From NCBI RefSeq assembly GCF_014646195.1, contig NZ_BMMZ01000009.1:1-64000 (forward strand): a DNA stretch of 64,000 bases. Reading direction: 5' to 3'. Within the stretch, counting starts at the first letter, position 1; every line of letters begins with the position of its first letter. Below are positions 7,741 to 15,357 of this stretch, one piece after another. Source of the stretch: Microlunatus endophyticus. Lineage in GTDB: Bacteria > Actinomycetota > Actinomycetes > Propionibacteriales > Propionibacteriaceae. Under the pieces are notes generated by a model. The model was not told the DNA's origin and made no database searches. It saw only the letters and a program-made list of their open reading frames with translations. The position numbers were made by a program, and so were the translations under genes.

Positions 7741-8627
7741 CGATCCGCCCACCGGGAGCGGCCGGACAGTGCGTCGACCTGCTGCAACAGTGCCGAATGG
7801 TCGAGGTCGCCACCGCCGGTCCTGCGTAGCGCGGCCATCAGCTCGGTGACCGCGGTCCCGAGCGGGGAGAACACTCCTTGATCACGCGCCGCCTCGCGGT
7901 AGATGCCGAGGTCCTTGTGGTGAAGATCGACCCGGAACCCGGGGGCGAACTGTCCGTCGAGCATCGACTGCCCCTTCCTGGTCATGATCGTGTTGCCGGC
8001 CAGGCCCCCATTGAGGACCTCCAGGGCCGGCGCAAGGTCGACCTCGTGCGCATCGAGGAACACCAACGCCTCCGCGACCAGCTGGATCGTTCCGGCGACC
8101 AGCAGCTGATTGGCCGCCTTCACCGTCTGGCCGCTACCCGGACCACCGACCAGGACGATCGTCTTGCCCACCGCCTCGAGGACGGCCCGCGCGGCGTCGA
8201 AGGTCTCCTGCTCCCCGCCGCACATGATCGACAACGAGCCGTCGACAGCCCCTTGCTCGCCACCACTGACCGGGGCGTCGAGGAATCGGAAGCCGGATTC
8301 CGTTGCCCGGTGATGGAGATCGACGGTGACATCGGGACGGATGGTGCTCGCGTCGATCAGCAGTGTTCCCGGTGCCGCGCTGGTCAGGATGCCCTGGTCA
8401 CCGGTGTAGACCGCGAGCACATCGGGCGAGTCCGGCAGCATGGTCACCACGACCTCCGCGCCGTCGACCGCCTCGGCGATCGACCCGGCACCGCTACCGC
8501 CGTCGGCCGCGAATCTCTCGACCTTCTCCGGCGATCGGTTGAAACCGACGACCGTGTGGCCGGCCTTGAGCAGGTTCCTGGCCATCGGCAGACCCATCAC
8601 GCCCAAGCCTATGAAGGCTATTCTCAC
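7737..8627 (-). CDS. garR: 2-hydroxy-3-oxopropionate (tartronate semialdehyde) reductase
   Basis: 296-aa NAD(P)-dependent beta-hydroxyacid dehydrogenase, probably reducing tartronate semialdehyde to glycerate in the cytosol. It has the Rossmann motif GLGVMGLPMA (7-16), the substrate loop DAPVSGG (117-123) and the catalytic lysine Lys170 in GSGQTVKAANQ. Length is normal. The start is a GTG at 8627 preceded by AGGAC sequences. Gene overlap with hyi makes a two-gene unit for tartronate-semialdehyde and hydroxypyruvate handling. Related 3-hydroxyisobutyrate dehydrogenases are the alternative, but the isomerase neighbour favours GarR. Confidence 0.87.
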   Translation of the reverse strand: MRIAFIGLGVMGLPMARNLLKAGHTVVGFNRSPEKVERFAADGGSGAGSIAEAVDGAEVVVTMLPDSPDVLAVYTGDQGILTSAAPGTLLIDASTIRPDVTVDLHHRATESGFRFLDAPVSGGEQGAVDGSLSIMCGGEQETFDAARAVLEAVGKTIVLVGGPGSGQTVKAANQLLVAGTIQLVAEALVFLDAHEVDLAPALEVLNGGLAGNTIMTRKGQSMLDGQFAPGFRVDLHHKDLGIYREAARDQGVFSPLGTAVTELMAALRRTGGGDLDHSALLQQVDALSGRSRWADR

Positions 8628-8675
8628 GTCCTGTCCTCTCGTTCGACCGCTTTCGTCCAGCTTCGGGTGCGTGCA

Positions 8676-10784
8676 TCAGTGGTTGATCCTGATCACCAGT
8701 CCGTCCCGCGCCCCGACCCGCACCCGAGTCGTATGGGTCTCGGAGATCTCCACCTGGTCGGTGCTTCCCCAGAGCGCGCGGACGTCCTTGCTGAAGACCT
8801 GGTCCCCGGAGAATTCGACCGTCGACTCCACGTCGTCGCGGCTGGAATTGATCACCCAGAGGAAATCGGCGTCACTGCCGCGGTGCAGCCGGGTCACCAG
8901 CCGCTCGTCGTCCGCACGAACCAGGGGCTGGATGCCGGCCCAGTCGAGCAGGCTCTGGTAGAACCCCCTCGTCCCGGCGTCCTCGTGGTTGCTGTAGCCG
9001 GTGCCAGGCATGGTGCCGATCAGACGCGTCCGCCCGGCTCCGAATTCATGATCGACAACCGCGACCGAGCCGTCGTCGTACCAGCCTGTGGCGACACCGG
9101 TGGTGGGGGTCAGTCGCTGCCTGATCTCGCCGCCGTGCGCACGGGAGCCAGCACTGCGGAACTGAAGATCATCCAGGATGTCCGGGGTGAATTCGACGTC
9201 CTGCTCGGTCGCCCCGAAGACCTTGTCCAGCCCTGCGCCCGGACGACGGGTCGCCGCATGAGCATGATCGTTGAACCAGGCCGGCGTCGCCTCACTGATC
9301 AAGGTCCCGCCGGCGCGGACCCATTCGGTCAGCGCTTCAGCCCACTCGTCGGGCAGCAGGGTCGGATACGGCAGGTAGGCGACCTTGGCGCCGCCGAGTT
9401 GATGCAGCTTGCGCAGGTCAGGCACGACGGAGAGGTCGTAGAAGGCGCGCCAGGCACCGGAGATCGCCCGCTCGTACGGCTTGCGGCTGTGCCGAGCGAT
9501 GAGGCCGTACGCCTGTGACTCCGGGACGAAGAGCATGCTGAGCTGGGCCGGGGCGGGTCGTGCAGCCCACAGCTCCTGCTGCTCCGGTTCGTGCGCCCAT
9601 TGCGCCATCGCCGACACCTGGCGGGACCGGTCCGTACGCGACCCGTCGAGGTCGTAGGCTCCGAACGCCTGGAACAGCGGGCCGTCCAACAGTGGCCGCC
9701 AGCGCAGGTGAAAGATGCCGTTGACGCCGCCGGCCATGCTCATCAGATTCCAGTACCGGATGTCATCCGGCCGCGAGACCCGGCCGTCGTCCAAGGGGCG
9801 ATCGACGACCTGCGGTTGGAGCCAGAGCGGTCCGGCCTGCATTTCCGCATGCCAGAACGGTTTCCCGTCACTGGCCGACCGCACCAGCTCCACGGCAAGC
9901 GCCTGTTTCCACCGGCGATCGGTACGCCTCGACGCGACGAAGGTGAAGCCGAACGAATCGACCTCGGAGACGGCCATCCAGTCATCGATGCCCTTCTCGA
10001 TGCCGAAGCCGAGGGTGCCGGCGACACCGTGGGCGGTGATCGGATGATCTTGGTCGAGTGACCTGATCAGGTCGACCCGCCAGCGCAGCAACTCATGTGC
10101 CCGGTCGCGGCGGAAGAGGAGCCAGTCGATGCTTTGACCGTAGAGCCCCAGCGTGCGCGGCGCCTGCACGTCCTCCCATTTCGAGTAGTAACGGCCCCAG
10201 CGTTTGCGCAGCACGGCGAGATCGTCGCCGTACCGCCTTTTCAGCCAGTCCCGGAAGCGTGCCTGGGTTGCCGGGCAGTAGCAGACGTCGGGATCGATGT
10301 TGGTCTCGTTCCAGACGTCGTAGCCGCCGGTGCCAGGGTGGTTGCGATACCGGGTCACGAGCTCGGTCAGGAACCGGCCCGCGGCCTGGAGGACGTCGTC
10401 GTTGTCCAAGCACAGACCGGGCGTACCGCCGATACTCGAGCTCACCTGCATCTGGGAGTCGATCTTGCTGCCGTCGCGGCGCTCATAGCGGCTGTCCGGG
10501 TAGGTGGTGAAGAGCCACTCCGGGGCGATCGTGACGTGCTCGGCGATGATCGTGGTCAACCCGTTCTCGGCGGCAAGATCGAGTTGCTGGTCGTAGTCGT
10601 TCCACTCGTATTCGCCCGGCGCGACCTCGATGCCGGACCACATGAACCAATGCCGGAAGCTGGTGAAGCCGTCCTCGCGGGCAACCCGGTAGTCACGCTC
10701 CCAGTCCTCCGCCGGTGGATTGGTCTTGCGGAAGTACACCGCTCCATAAGGGAATCCCTGATAGATCGCCGGCTTGTCAGTCAC
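8676..10784 (-). CDS. GH42 beta-galactosidase-type enzyme
   Basis: 702-aa protein with the full GH42 layout: catalytic TIM barrel, flavodoxin-like trimerisation domain from about residue 400 to 610, and a small beta-domain. The acid/base is Glu160 (WNETN) and the nucleophile Glu314 (WHAEMQAG). Cysteines 125, 168 and 170 match three ligands of the GH42 zinc cluster, but the fourth position (173) is Thr. Without a signal peptide it would cleave beta-galactosides or related glycosides after import. The start is GTG at 10784, nine bases after GAGGAG. It lies just downstream of the importer ATPase genes, which suggests the transported substrate is its substrate. Confidence 0.9.
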   Translation of the reverse strand: MTDKPAIYQGFPYGAVYFRKTNPPAEDWERDYRVAREDGFTSFRHWFMWSGIEVAPGEYEWNDYDQQLDLAAENGLTTIIAEHVTIAPEWLFTTYPDSRYERRDGSKIDSQMQVSSSIGGTPGLCLDNDDVLQAAGRFLTELVTRYRNHPGTGGYDVWNETNIDPDVCYCPATQARFRDWLKRRYGDDLAVLRKRWGRYYSKWEDVQAPRTLGLYGQSIDWLLFRRDRAHELLRWRVDLIRSLDQDHPITAHGVAGTLGFGIEKGIDDWMAVSEVDSFGFTFVASRRTDRRWKQALAVELVRSASDGKPFWHAEMQAGPLWLQPQVVDRPLDDGRVSRPDDIRYWNLMSMAGGVNGIFHLRWRPLLDGPLFQAFGAYDLDGSRTDRSRQVSAMAQWAHEPEQQELWAARPAPAQLSMLFVPESQAYGLIARHSRKPYERAISGAWRAFYDLSVVPDLRKLHQLGGAKVAYLPYPTLLPDEWAEALTEWVRAGGTLISEATPAWFNDHAHAATRRPGAGLDKVFGATEQDVEFTPDILDDLQFRSAGSRAHGGEIRQRLTPTTGVATGWYDDGSVAVVDHEFGAGRTRLIGTMPGTGYSNHEDAGTRGFYQSLLDWAGIQPLVRADDERLVTRLHRGSDADFLWVINSSRDDVESTVEFSGDQVFSKDVRALWGSTDQVEISETHTTRVRVGARDGLVIRINH

Positions 10785-10818
10785 CTGGTCGTCTCCTCGA
10801 TCGACACGGCATGCAAGA

Positions 10819-11886
10819 TCAACTCGCCGCCACCTCCTGTTCGGCTCCGACGCCTGCCAAGGTCAATGTCTCGCTGTAGTGGCAATCGGACCAGTGCTTC
10901 GGTGTCAGTTCTCGCAGTACGGTCGGATCGGCGCTGCAGCGCTCCGGATCTGCGTACGGGCAGCGGGTGTGGAAGAAGCAGCCGGCCGGCGGATCGGACG
11001 GATCGGGGAATTCGTCGGAGAGACGGATCCTCCCGCCAGCACCACGCAGCCGCGGATCCGGCCGAGGCACGGCGGAGAGCAATGCCTCGGTGTAGGGATG
11101 TTTCGGTTCGGCGTAGATCTCCTCGGTGTCCGCAAGCTCGACGATCTTGCCCAGGTACATCACCGCGACCCGGTCGCAGATGCTCTCCACAACCGACAGA
11201 TCATGGGAGATGAACAGATAGGTCAGCGACAGTTCCTCCTGCAGATCGCGCAGCAGGTTGATGATCTGCGCCCTTACGGAGACGTCCAAGGCCGAGACTG
11301 CCTCGTCGGCGATCACGAACCGGGGATTGAGGATCAGCGCCCGGGCGATGTTGATCCGTTGTCGCTCGCCGCCGGAGAAGGCGTGCGGAAAACGGCGCAT
11401 GTAGGTCGGCGAGAGACCGACCCGGCGCAATGCCTCGGCGACGCGGTCCTCGAGCTCGGATCCCCTGGCGAGATGGCGACTGGCCAACGGATCGCCGACG
11501 ATCTGCGCGACCGTCATGCGCGGATTCAAAGACGAGAAGGGATCCTGGAAGATCACCCGGATGTCACGTTGGTACCGGCGCAGGTCTTCCTTGCCGGCTG
11601 TCACCAGGTCCGCGACGTGGCCTGGCGACTCCTGATAGTAGACATGGCCGGCGGTCGCGCGCTCGTCGCCGACGATGCAGCGCCCAAGCGTCGACTTGCC
11701 ACAGCCGGATTCGCCGACCAGCCCGAGAACCTCCCCCGGCCTGACCGACAGATCGACTCCGTTGACCGCGTGCACCGCCCCGGTCGTACGGCTGAACAAC
11801 CCGCGTCCGCGGATCGGATAGTCCATGTGCAGGCCGCTGACACGGATCAGTGGCTCTTCGTCCGGTGTGGACTCCGCTTCACTCAT
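10819..11886 (-). CDS. Opp/Dpp-type ABC transporter ATPase (second subunit)
   Basis: 355-aa ATP-binding subunit of an oligopeptide/oligosaccharide-type importer. Walker A is GESGCGKST (58-66), the signature FSGGERQR, and Walker B VIADEAVSALD. The C-terminal extension GCFFHTRCPYADPERC is characteristic of OppD/F proteins. The start overlaps the stop of the other ATPase by 8 bp and follows GGGAGG. Together with the two permeases and the family 5 binding protein it forms one complete importer. Surrounding glycosidases suggest a carbohydrate rather than a peptide cargo, as known for several actinobacterial Opp-type systems. Confidence 0.93.
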   Translation of the reverse strand: MSEAESTPDEEPLIRVSGLHMDYPIRGRGLFSRTTGAVHAVNGVDLSVRPGEVLGLVGESGCGKSTLGRCIVGDERATAGHVYYQESPGHVADLVTAGKEDLRRYQRDIRVIFQDPFSSLNPRMTVAQIVGDPLASRHLARGSELEDRVAEALRRVGLSPTYMRRFPHAFSGGERQRINIARALILNPRFVIADEAVSALDVSVRAQIINLLRDLQEELSLTYLFISHDLSVVESICDRVAVMYLGKIVELADTEEIYAEPKHPYTEALLSAVPRPDPRLRGAGGRIRLSDEFPDPSDPPAGCFFHTRCPYADPERCSADPTVLRELTPKHWSDCHYSETLTLAGVGAEQEVAAS

Positions 11887-13096
11887 CGGTTCCTCCCGAC
11901 GTCGCTTCGACGGCCTGGTCGCCCTTGGCTGCGGTGGTCACCAGCTCGCGGTCGTACAGCACACACCGCACCCGCCTGCCGTTCGGGAGCTCCACCGTCG
12001 GCGGCTCAGAGGTATCGCAGACTCCGGCGATCGCCTGGTCGCACCGCGGATGGAATGGGCAGCCCGCAGGTCGGTTCAGCGGATGCGGCACCTGCCCCCG
12101 AATCGTTTCCGGACGTTTGCGCGCCCCCACGCCCATCTTCGGGATGGAGGCGAGCAGCGCCCGGGTGTACGGGTGCTTCGGGTCGTGGAAGATCTCCTCG
12201 ACACTGCCCTGCTCGACGACCGTGCCCAGATACATCACGACGACCTCGTCAGCGATCTGGGCGACGACGCCAAGATCATGGGTGATGAACATCATCGACA
12301 TGTCGGTCTCGGCCTGGATCTCTGCCAGCAGGTCGATGATGCGCGCCTGGGTGGTGACGTCCAGTGCCGTGGTCGGCTCGTCGGCGATCAACAGCTTCGG
12401 GCCACAGGCGATCGCGATCGCGATCATGACCCGCTGGCACATCCCGCCCGAAAGTTGGAACGAGTAGGCGTTCATCCGTTGCTCCGCCCGCGGAATGCCG
12501 ACGCGGGTCAGCAGCTCGACGCCGAGGCGATAAGCATCCCGCTTGCTCATCCGCCGATGCAGCCTGATGGTCTCGATAAGCTGCTCGGCGATGGTGTACA
12601 TCGGTGAGAGCGATGCCATCGGCTCCTGGAACACCATCGAGATCTCGTTGCCGCGGATGCGACGCAGAGCCTCACCCCGCGGGTCCAGGGCAGCCAGATC
12701 GACCGCATCCTGATCGGAGTCGGCGGCATGGCGACGCGATCGGCGCAGTGGATTTCGGCCGCCGGCGCTCGATCTCTGGTCGCCGTCCGCCGGGCTCCAC
12801 CAGATGTGGCCGTCGACGACCCTGCCCGGATGTTCCACGAGCCCCATGACCGACCGGCCGGTGATGCTCTTGCCGCACCCGGACTCCCCGACGATGCACA
12901 CGGTCTTCCCACGTGGCACGGTCAGGGTGACGCCGTCGACCGCTCGCACCGGGCCGTCGTCGACGAAGAAGTGGGTCTTCAGGCTCTCGATCCTGAGCAG
13001 CGGCCGGCGTTCGTCCGATGCTACGGATTCGTCCATCCCCATGTCCTTCCCGAACACTTCGTTCTTCTCGTGCCGGGGCGCGGCTGTGTCGATCAT
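11879..13096 (-). CDS. Opp/Dpp-type ABC transporter ATPase (first subunit)
   Basis: 405-aa ATPase of the OppD type, with Walker A GESGCGKS, signature LSGGMCQR, Walker B LLIADEPTTALD and the C-terminal AGCPFHPRCDQAIAGVC extension. A roughly 40-residue insert rich in Arg, Ser and Asp lies between the Walker A region and the Q-loop (SPADGDQRSSAGGRN and onward), longer than usual. The start at 13096 makes an ATGA overlap with the permease stop. An internal ATG about 18 codons later has a better spaced AAGGA and cannot be excluded. Confidence 0.92.
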   Translation of the reverse strand: MIDTAAPRHEKNEVFGKDMGMDESVASDERRPLLRIESLKTHFFVDDGPVRAVDGVTLTVPRGKTVCIVGESGCGKSITGRSVMGLVEHPGRVVDGHIWWSPADGDQRSSAGGRNPLRRSRRHAADSDQDAVDLAALDPRGEALRRIRGNEISMVFQEPMASLSPMYTIAEQLIETIRLHRRMSKRDAYRLGVELLTRVGIPRAEQRMNAYSFQLSGGMCQRVMIAIAIACGPKLLIADEPTTALDVTTQARIIDLLAEIQAETDMSMMFITHDLGVVAQIADEVVVMYLGTVVEQGSVEEIFHDPKHPYTRALLASIPKMGVGARKRPETIRGQVPHPLNRPAGCPFHPRCDQAIAGVCDTSEPPTVELPNGRRVRCVLYDRELVTTAAKGDQAVEATSGGTDE

Positions 13097-14253
13097 CGTT
13101 TGTACGGGTCCGCGGCATCCCGCAGCCCGTCGCCGACGAAGTTGAGCGCCAGTACCGCGATCACGACCGCGACTCCCGGCAACATCAGCCAAGGGGCGGT
13201 CGCGACGACGCGGATGTTCTGGGCATCCTCAAGCAGGACCCCCCAGCTGACGACGGGTTCCTGGAGACCGAGGCCGAGAAAGCTGAGCGAGGTCTCGGCC
13301 AGGATCATGCCGGGAACTGACAGTGTCAGCGATGCGATCAGGTAGCTGGTGAACGAGGGCAGCATGTGCCGGAAGATCACCCGCCCGGACCGGTTCCCGT
13401 CCAGCCGCGCCGCGGTCACGAACTGCTCCTCACGCAGCGAAAGAAACCGGCCACGGGTCACCCGGGCCAGGCCGGTCCAGGCCATGATCGCCAGAATGAT
13501 CGTGATCGCGAAGTAGCGCCGCAATGATCCCCAGCTGCTTGGCAGTGCAGCCGCGAGTCCCATCCACAGCGGCAGGGTGGGCAGCGACATGAAGAACTCC
13601 ACCACCCGCTGGATGAGGGTGTCCGTTCGCCCTCCGAAGTAGCCTGAGACCCCGCCGAGCACCAGGCCAAGGACGAAGGCCAGCCCGACTCCGATCAGGC
13701 CGACCGACATGGATATTCGGGTCCCGTAGATCAATCGCGACAACAGATCGCGACCGTTGTGATCGGCACCGAGGAGATACACCTGAGTGTGCCCGTCCTT
13801 CGGACCGATCAGGTGGAGGTGGGCGTTGAAGAGCCCCCACATCCGATACGGCTGTGTGCTGTGGGCGAACAAGGTCAGGGGGATCCTGTTCGACGTGTCC
13901 ACCGTGAAAGTGGATTTGAGCGTCTCCGGATCGAGCTTCGCCTTGTACCCGTAGACGAAGAGCCCGACGTGGGTGCCGTCCGCGCTGTGGTCGATCAGAT
14001 GGATGCGCTGCGGCGGTGCATACGGATAGTCCGAATTGAACTGGGTCGCCGAATACGGCGCCACGAACTCGGCGAAGATCGCGACCAGGTAGATGATCAC
14101 CATGACGACGAGTCCGACGACTGCCAGCCGATGCCGCAGGAAGGCACGCCAGACAAGTCGCCATTGTCGTGCGACCGCGACCTCGTCGGCGGCGGTCTGG
14201 GCTGGCTCCGAGTCGGTGATCGACTCGGTCGCCAGTGTTGTCTGGACGCTCAT
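13093..14253 (-). CDS. Opp-type ABC transporter permease (OppC-like)
   Basis: 386-aa inner-membrane permease. One membrane helix near residue 50 is followed by a roughly 110-residue extracytoplasmic segment (ATQFNSDYPYAPP onward). The core has five further helices and the EAA-type loop AARLDGNRSGRVIFRHMLP. The long segment after helix 1 is typical of OppC in carbohydrate-type Opp systems. The ATG at 14253 is preferred because AAGGGA is about ten bases upstream; the GTG at 14262 is too close to it. Confidence 0.92.
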   Translation of the reverse strand: MSVQTTLATESITDSEPAQTAADEVAVARQWRLVWRAFLRHRLAVVGLVVMVIIYLVAIFAEFVAPYSATQFNSDYPYAPPQRIHLIDHSADGTHVGLFVYGYKAKLDPETLKSTFTVDTSNRIPLTLFAHSTQPYRMWGLFNAHLHLIGPKDGHTQVYLLGADHNGRDLLSRLIYGTRISMSVGLIGVGLAFVLGLVLGGVSGYFGGRTDTLIQRVVEFFMSLPTLPLWMGLAAALPSSWGSLRRYFAITIILAIMAWTGLARVTRGRFLSLREEQFVTAARLDGNRSGRVIFRHMLPSFTSYLIASLTLSVPGMILAETSLSFLGLGLQEPVVSWGVLLEDAQNIRVVATAPWLMLPGVAVVIAVLALNFVGDGLRDAADPYKR

Positions 14254-14272
14254 GGCAGGCACGTCCCTTCCG

Positions 14273-14317
14273 TCAATTGAGGCGCCATCAATTGAAGCGC
14301 CGTCACTTGTAGCGCAG
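14273..14317 (-). repeat. Three imperfect 15-bp repeats across the oppB-like stop codon
   Basis: Three head-to-tail 15-bp units (14273, 14288 and 14303), each ending in a TGA in the same frame. The unit at 14303-14317 contains the real stop of the permease gene and the others are copies in the spacer. The first two differ at only two positions and the third is more diverged. It looks like local tandem duplication of the gene end. Confidence 0.7.
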
Positions 14318-15295
14318 CCGTACGCGAGGGTCGAGCCAGGCCAGGCAGATGTCCGAGATCAGCGTCCCCACCACGGTCAGCACCGAAACGATCAAGATCA
14401 ACGAACCTGCCAGGTACATGTCCTGACTCTCCAGCGACTCGAGCAGGAGTGGTCCGGTCGTCGGCAGCGAGAGCACCTGGGCTACGACGATCTCTCCCGA
14501 GACCAGCGTCGGCAGCACCCAGCCGATGGTCGAGATGAACGGGTTGAGAGCGACCCGCAGTGGATAGCGGAACAGCAGTCTGCGTTCGGGGACGCCACGC
14601 GCGCGGGCCGCGACGACGTATGGCATGTGGAGTTCGTCGAGCAGGTTGGCCCGAAGCGTGCGAACGAGACCGGCAGCGCCCGCTGCACCCAGGACCACCA
14701 CCGGGACCCACAGATGTGAGAAGAGGTCCAGGAGTTTGCCGAGGTTCCATCCCGCATTCTCGAAGTCCGGCGAGAACAGGCCTCCCACGGTCAGCCCGAA
14801 GAACCGATAGCCCAAGTACATCAGCACAAGGGCGATCAGGAAGTTGGGTACCGCGACACCGAGGAAGGTGAGCGTGGTGGCAACGTAGTCACCCGGCGAG
14901 TACTGCCGGATGGCCGAGTAGATGCCGACCGGGAATGCGACGATCCAGGTGAAGATCACGGTGGTGAAGCCAAGCACGATCGTCATCGGCAGTCGCTGGC
15001 TGACCAGCGCCGACACCGGCCGGTTCCATTCGAAGGACTGGCCGAAGTCGCCGTGAGAGAGAATCGCCCAGATCCACTTGCCGTACTGGACATAGATCGG
15101 CTGGCCGAGGCCGTACCTGTGCTCCAGGGTCACCAGTTGCGCATGGTCTAGCGACTGCCCTTGTTGCGACAACTGGGCAGCAAGAGCGGTCAGATAGTCA
15201 CCGGGCGGAAGCTGGATGATCACGAACGCGACCATCGAGATCAGGATGACGGTCGGCACCATGTAAAGCAGTCGACGTCCGATGTAGGTCAGCAT
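14303..15295 (-). CDS. Opp-type ABC transporter permease (OppB-like)
   Basis: 330-aa permease with six predicted membrane helices. The N terminus MLTYIGRRLLYMVPTVILIS is typical of the OppB/DppB subunit, and the coupling loop is VAARARGVPERRLLFRYPLR. The first periplasmic loop (about residues 35-100) is normal. The ATG at 15295 follows AAGGGG with good spacing. It pairs with the OppC-like permease downstream to form the transmembrane channel. Confidence 0.93.
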   Translation of the reverse strand: MLTYIGRRLLYMVPTVILISMVAFVIIQLPPGDYLTALAAQLSQQGQSLDHAQLVTLEHRYGLGQPIYVQYGKWIWAILSHGDFGQSFEWNRPVSALVSQRLPMTIVLGFTTVIFTWIVAFPVGIYSAIRQYSPGDYVATTLTFLGVAVPNFLIALVLMYLGYRFFGLTVGGLFSPDFENAGWNLGKLLDLFSHLWVPVVVLGAAGAAGLVRTLRANLLDELHMPYVVAARARGVPERRLLFRYPLRVALNPFISTIGWVLPTLVSGEIVVAQVLSLPTTGPLLLESLESQDMYLAGSLILIVSVLTVVGTLISDICLAWLDPRVRLRYK

Positions 15296-15357
15296 CGGTG
15301 CACCCCTTTCATGTCAGGTTCCTGTCGACTTCGTCTCGGCGCTCTCGGTCCGCACCG

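Noticed and set aside
11879..13096. Frameshift or inserted domain in the OppD-like ATPase
   Set aside because: The extra segment is in frame, of normal composition, and all ATPase motifs on both sides are intact; it is a loop expansion.
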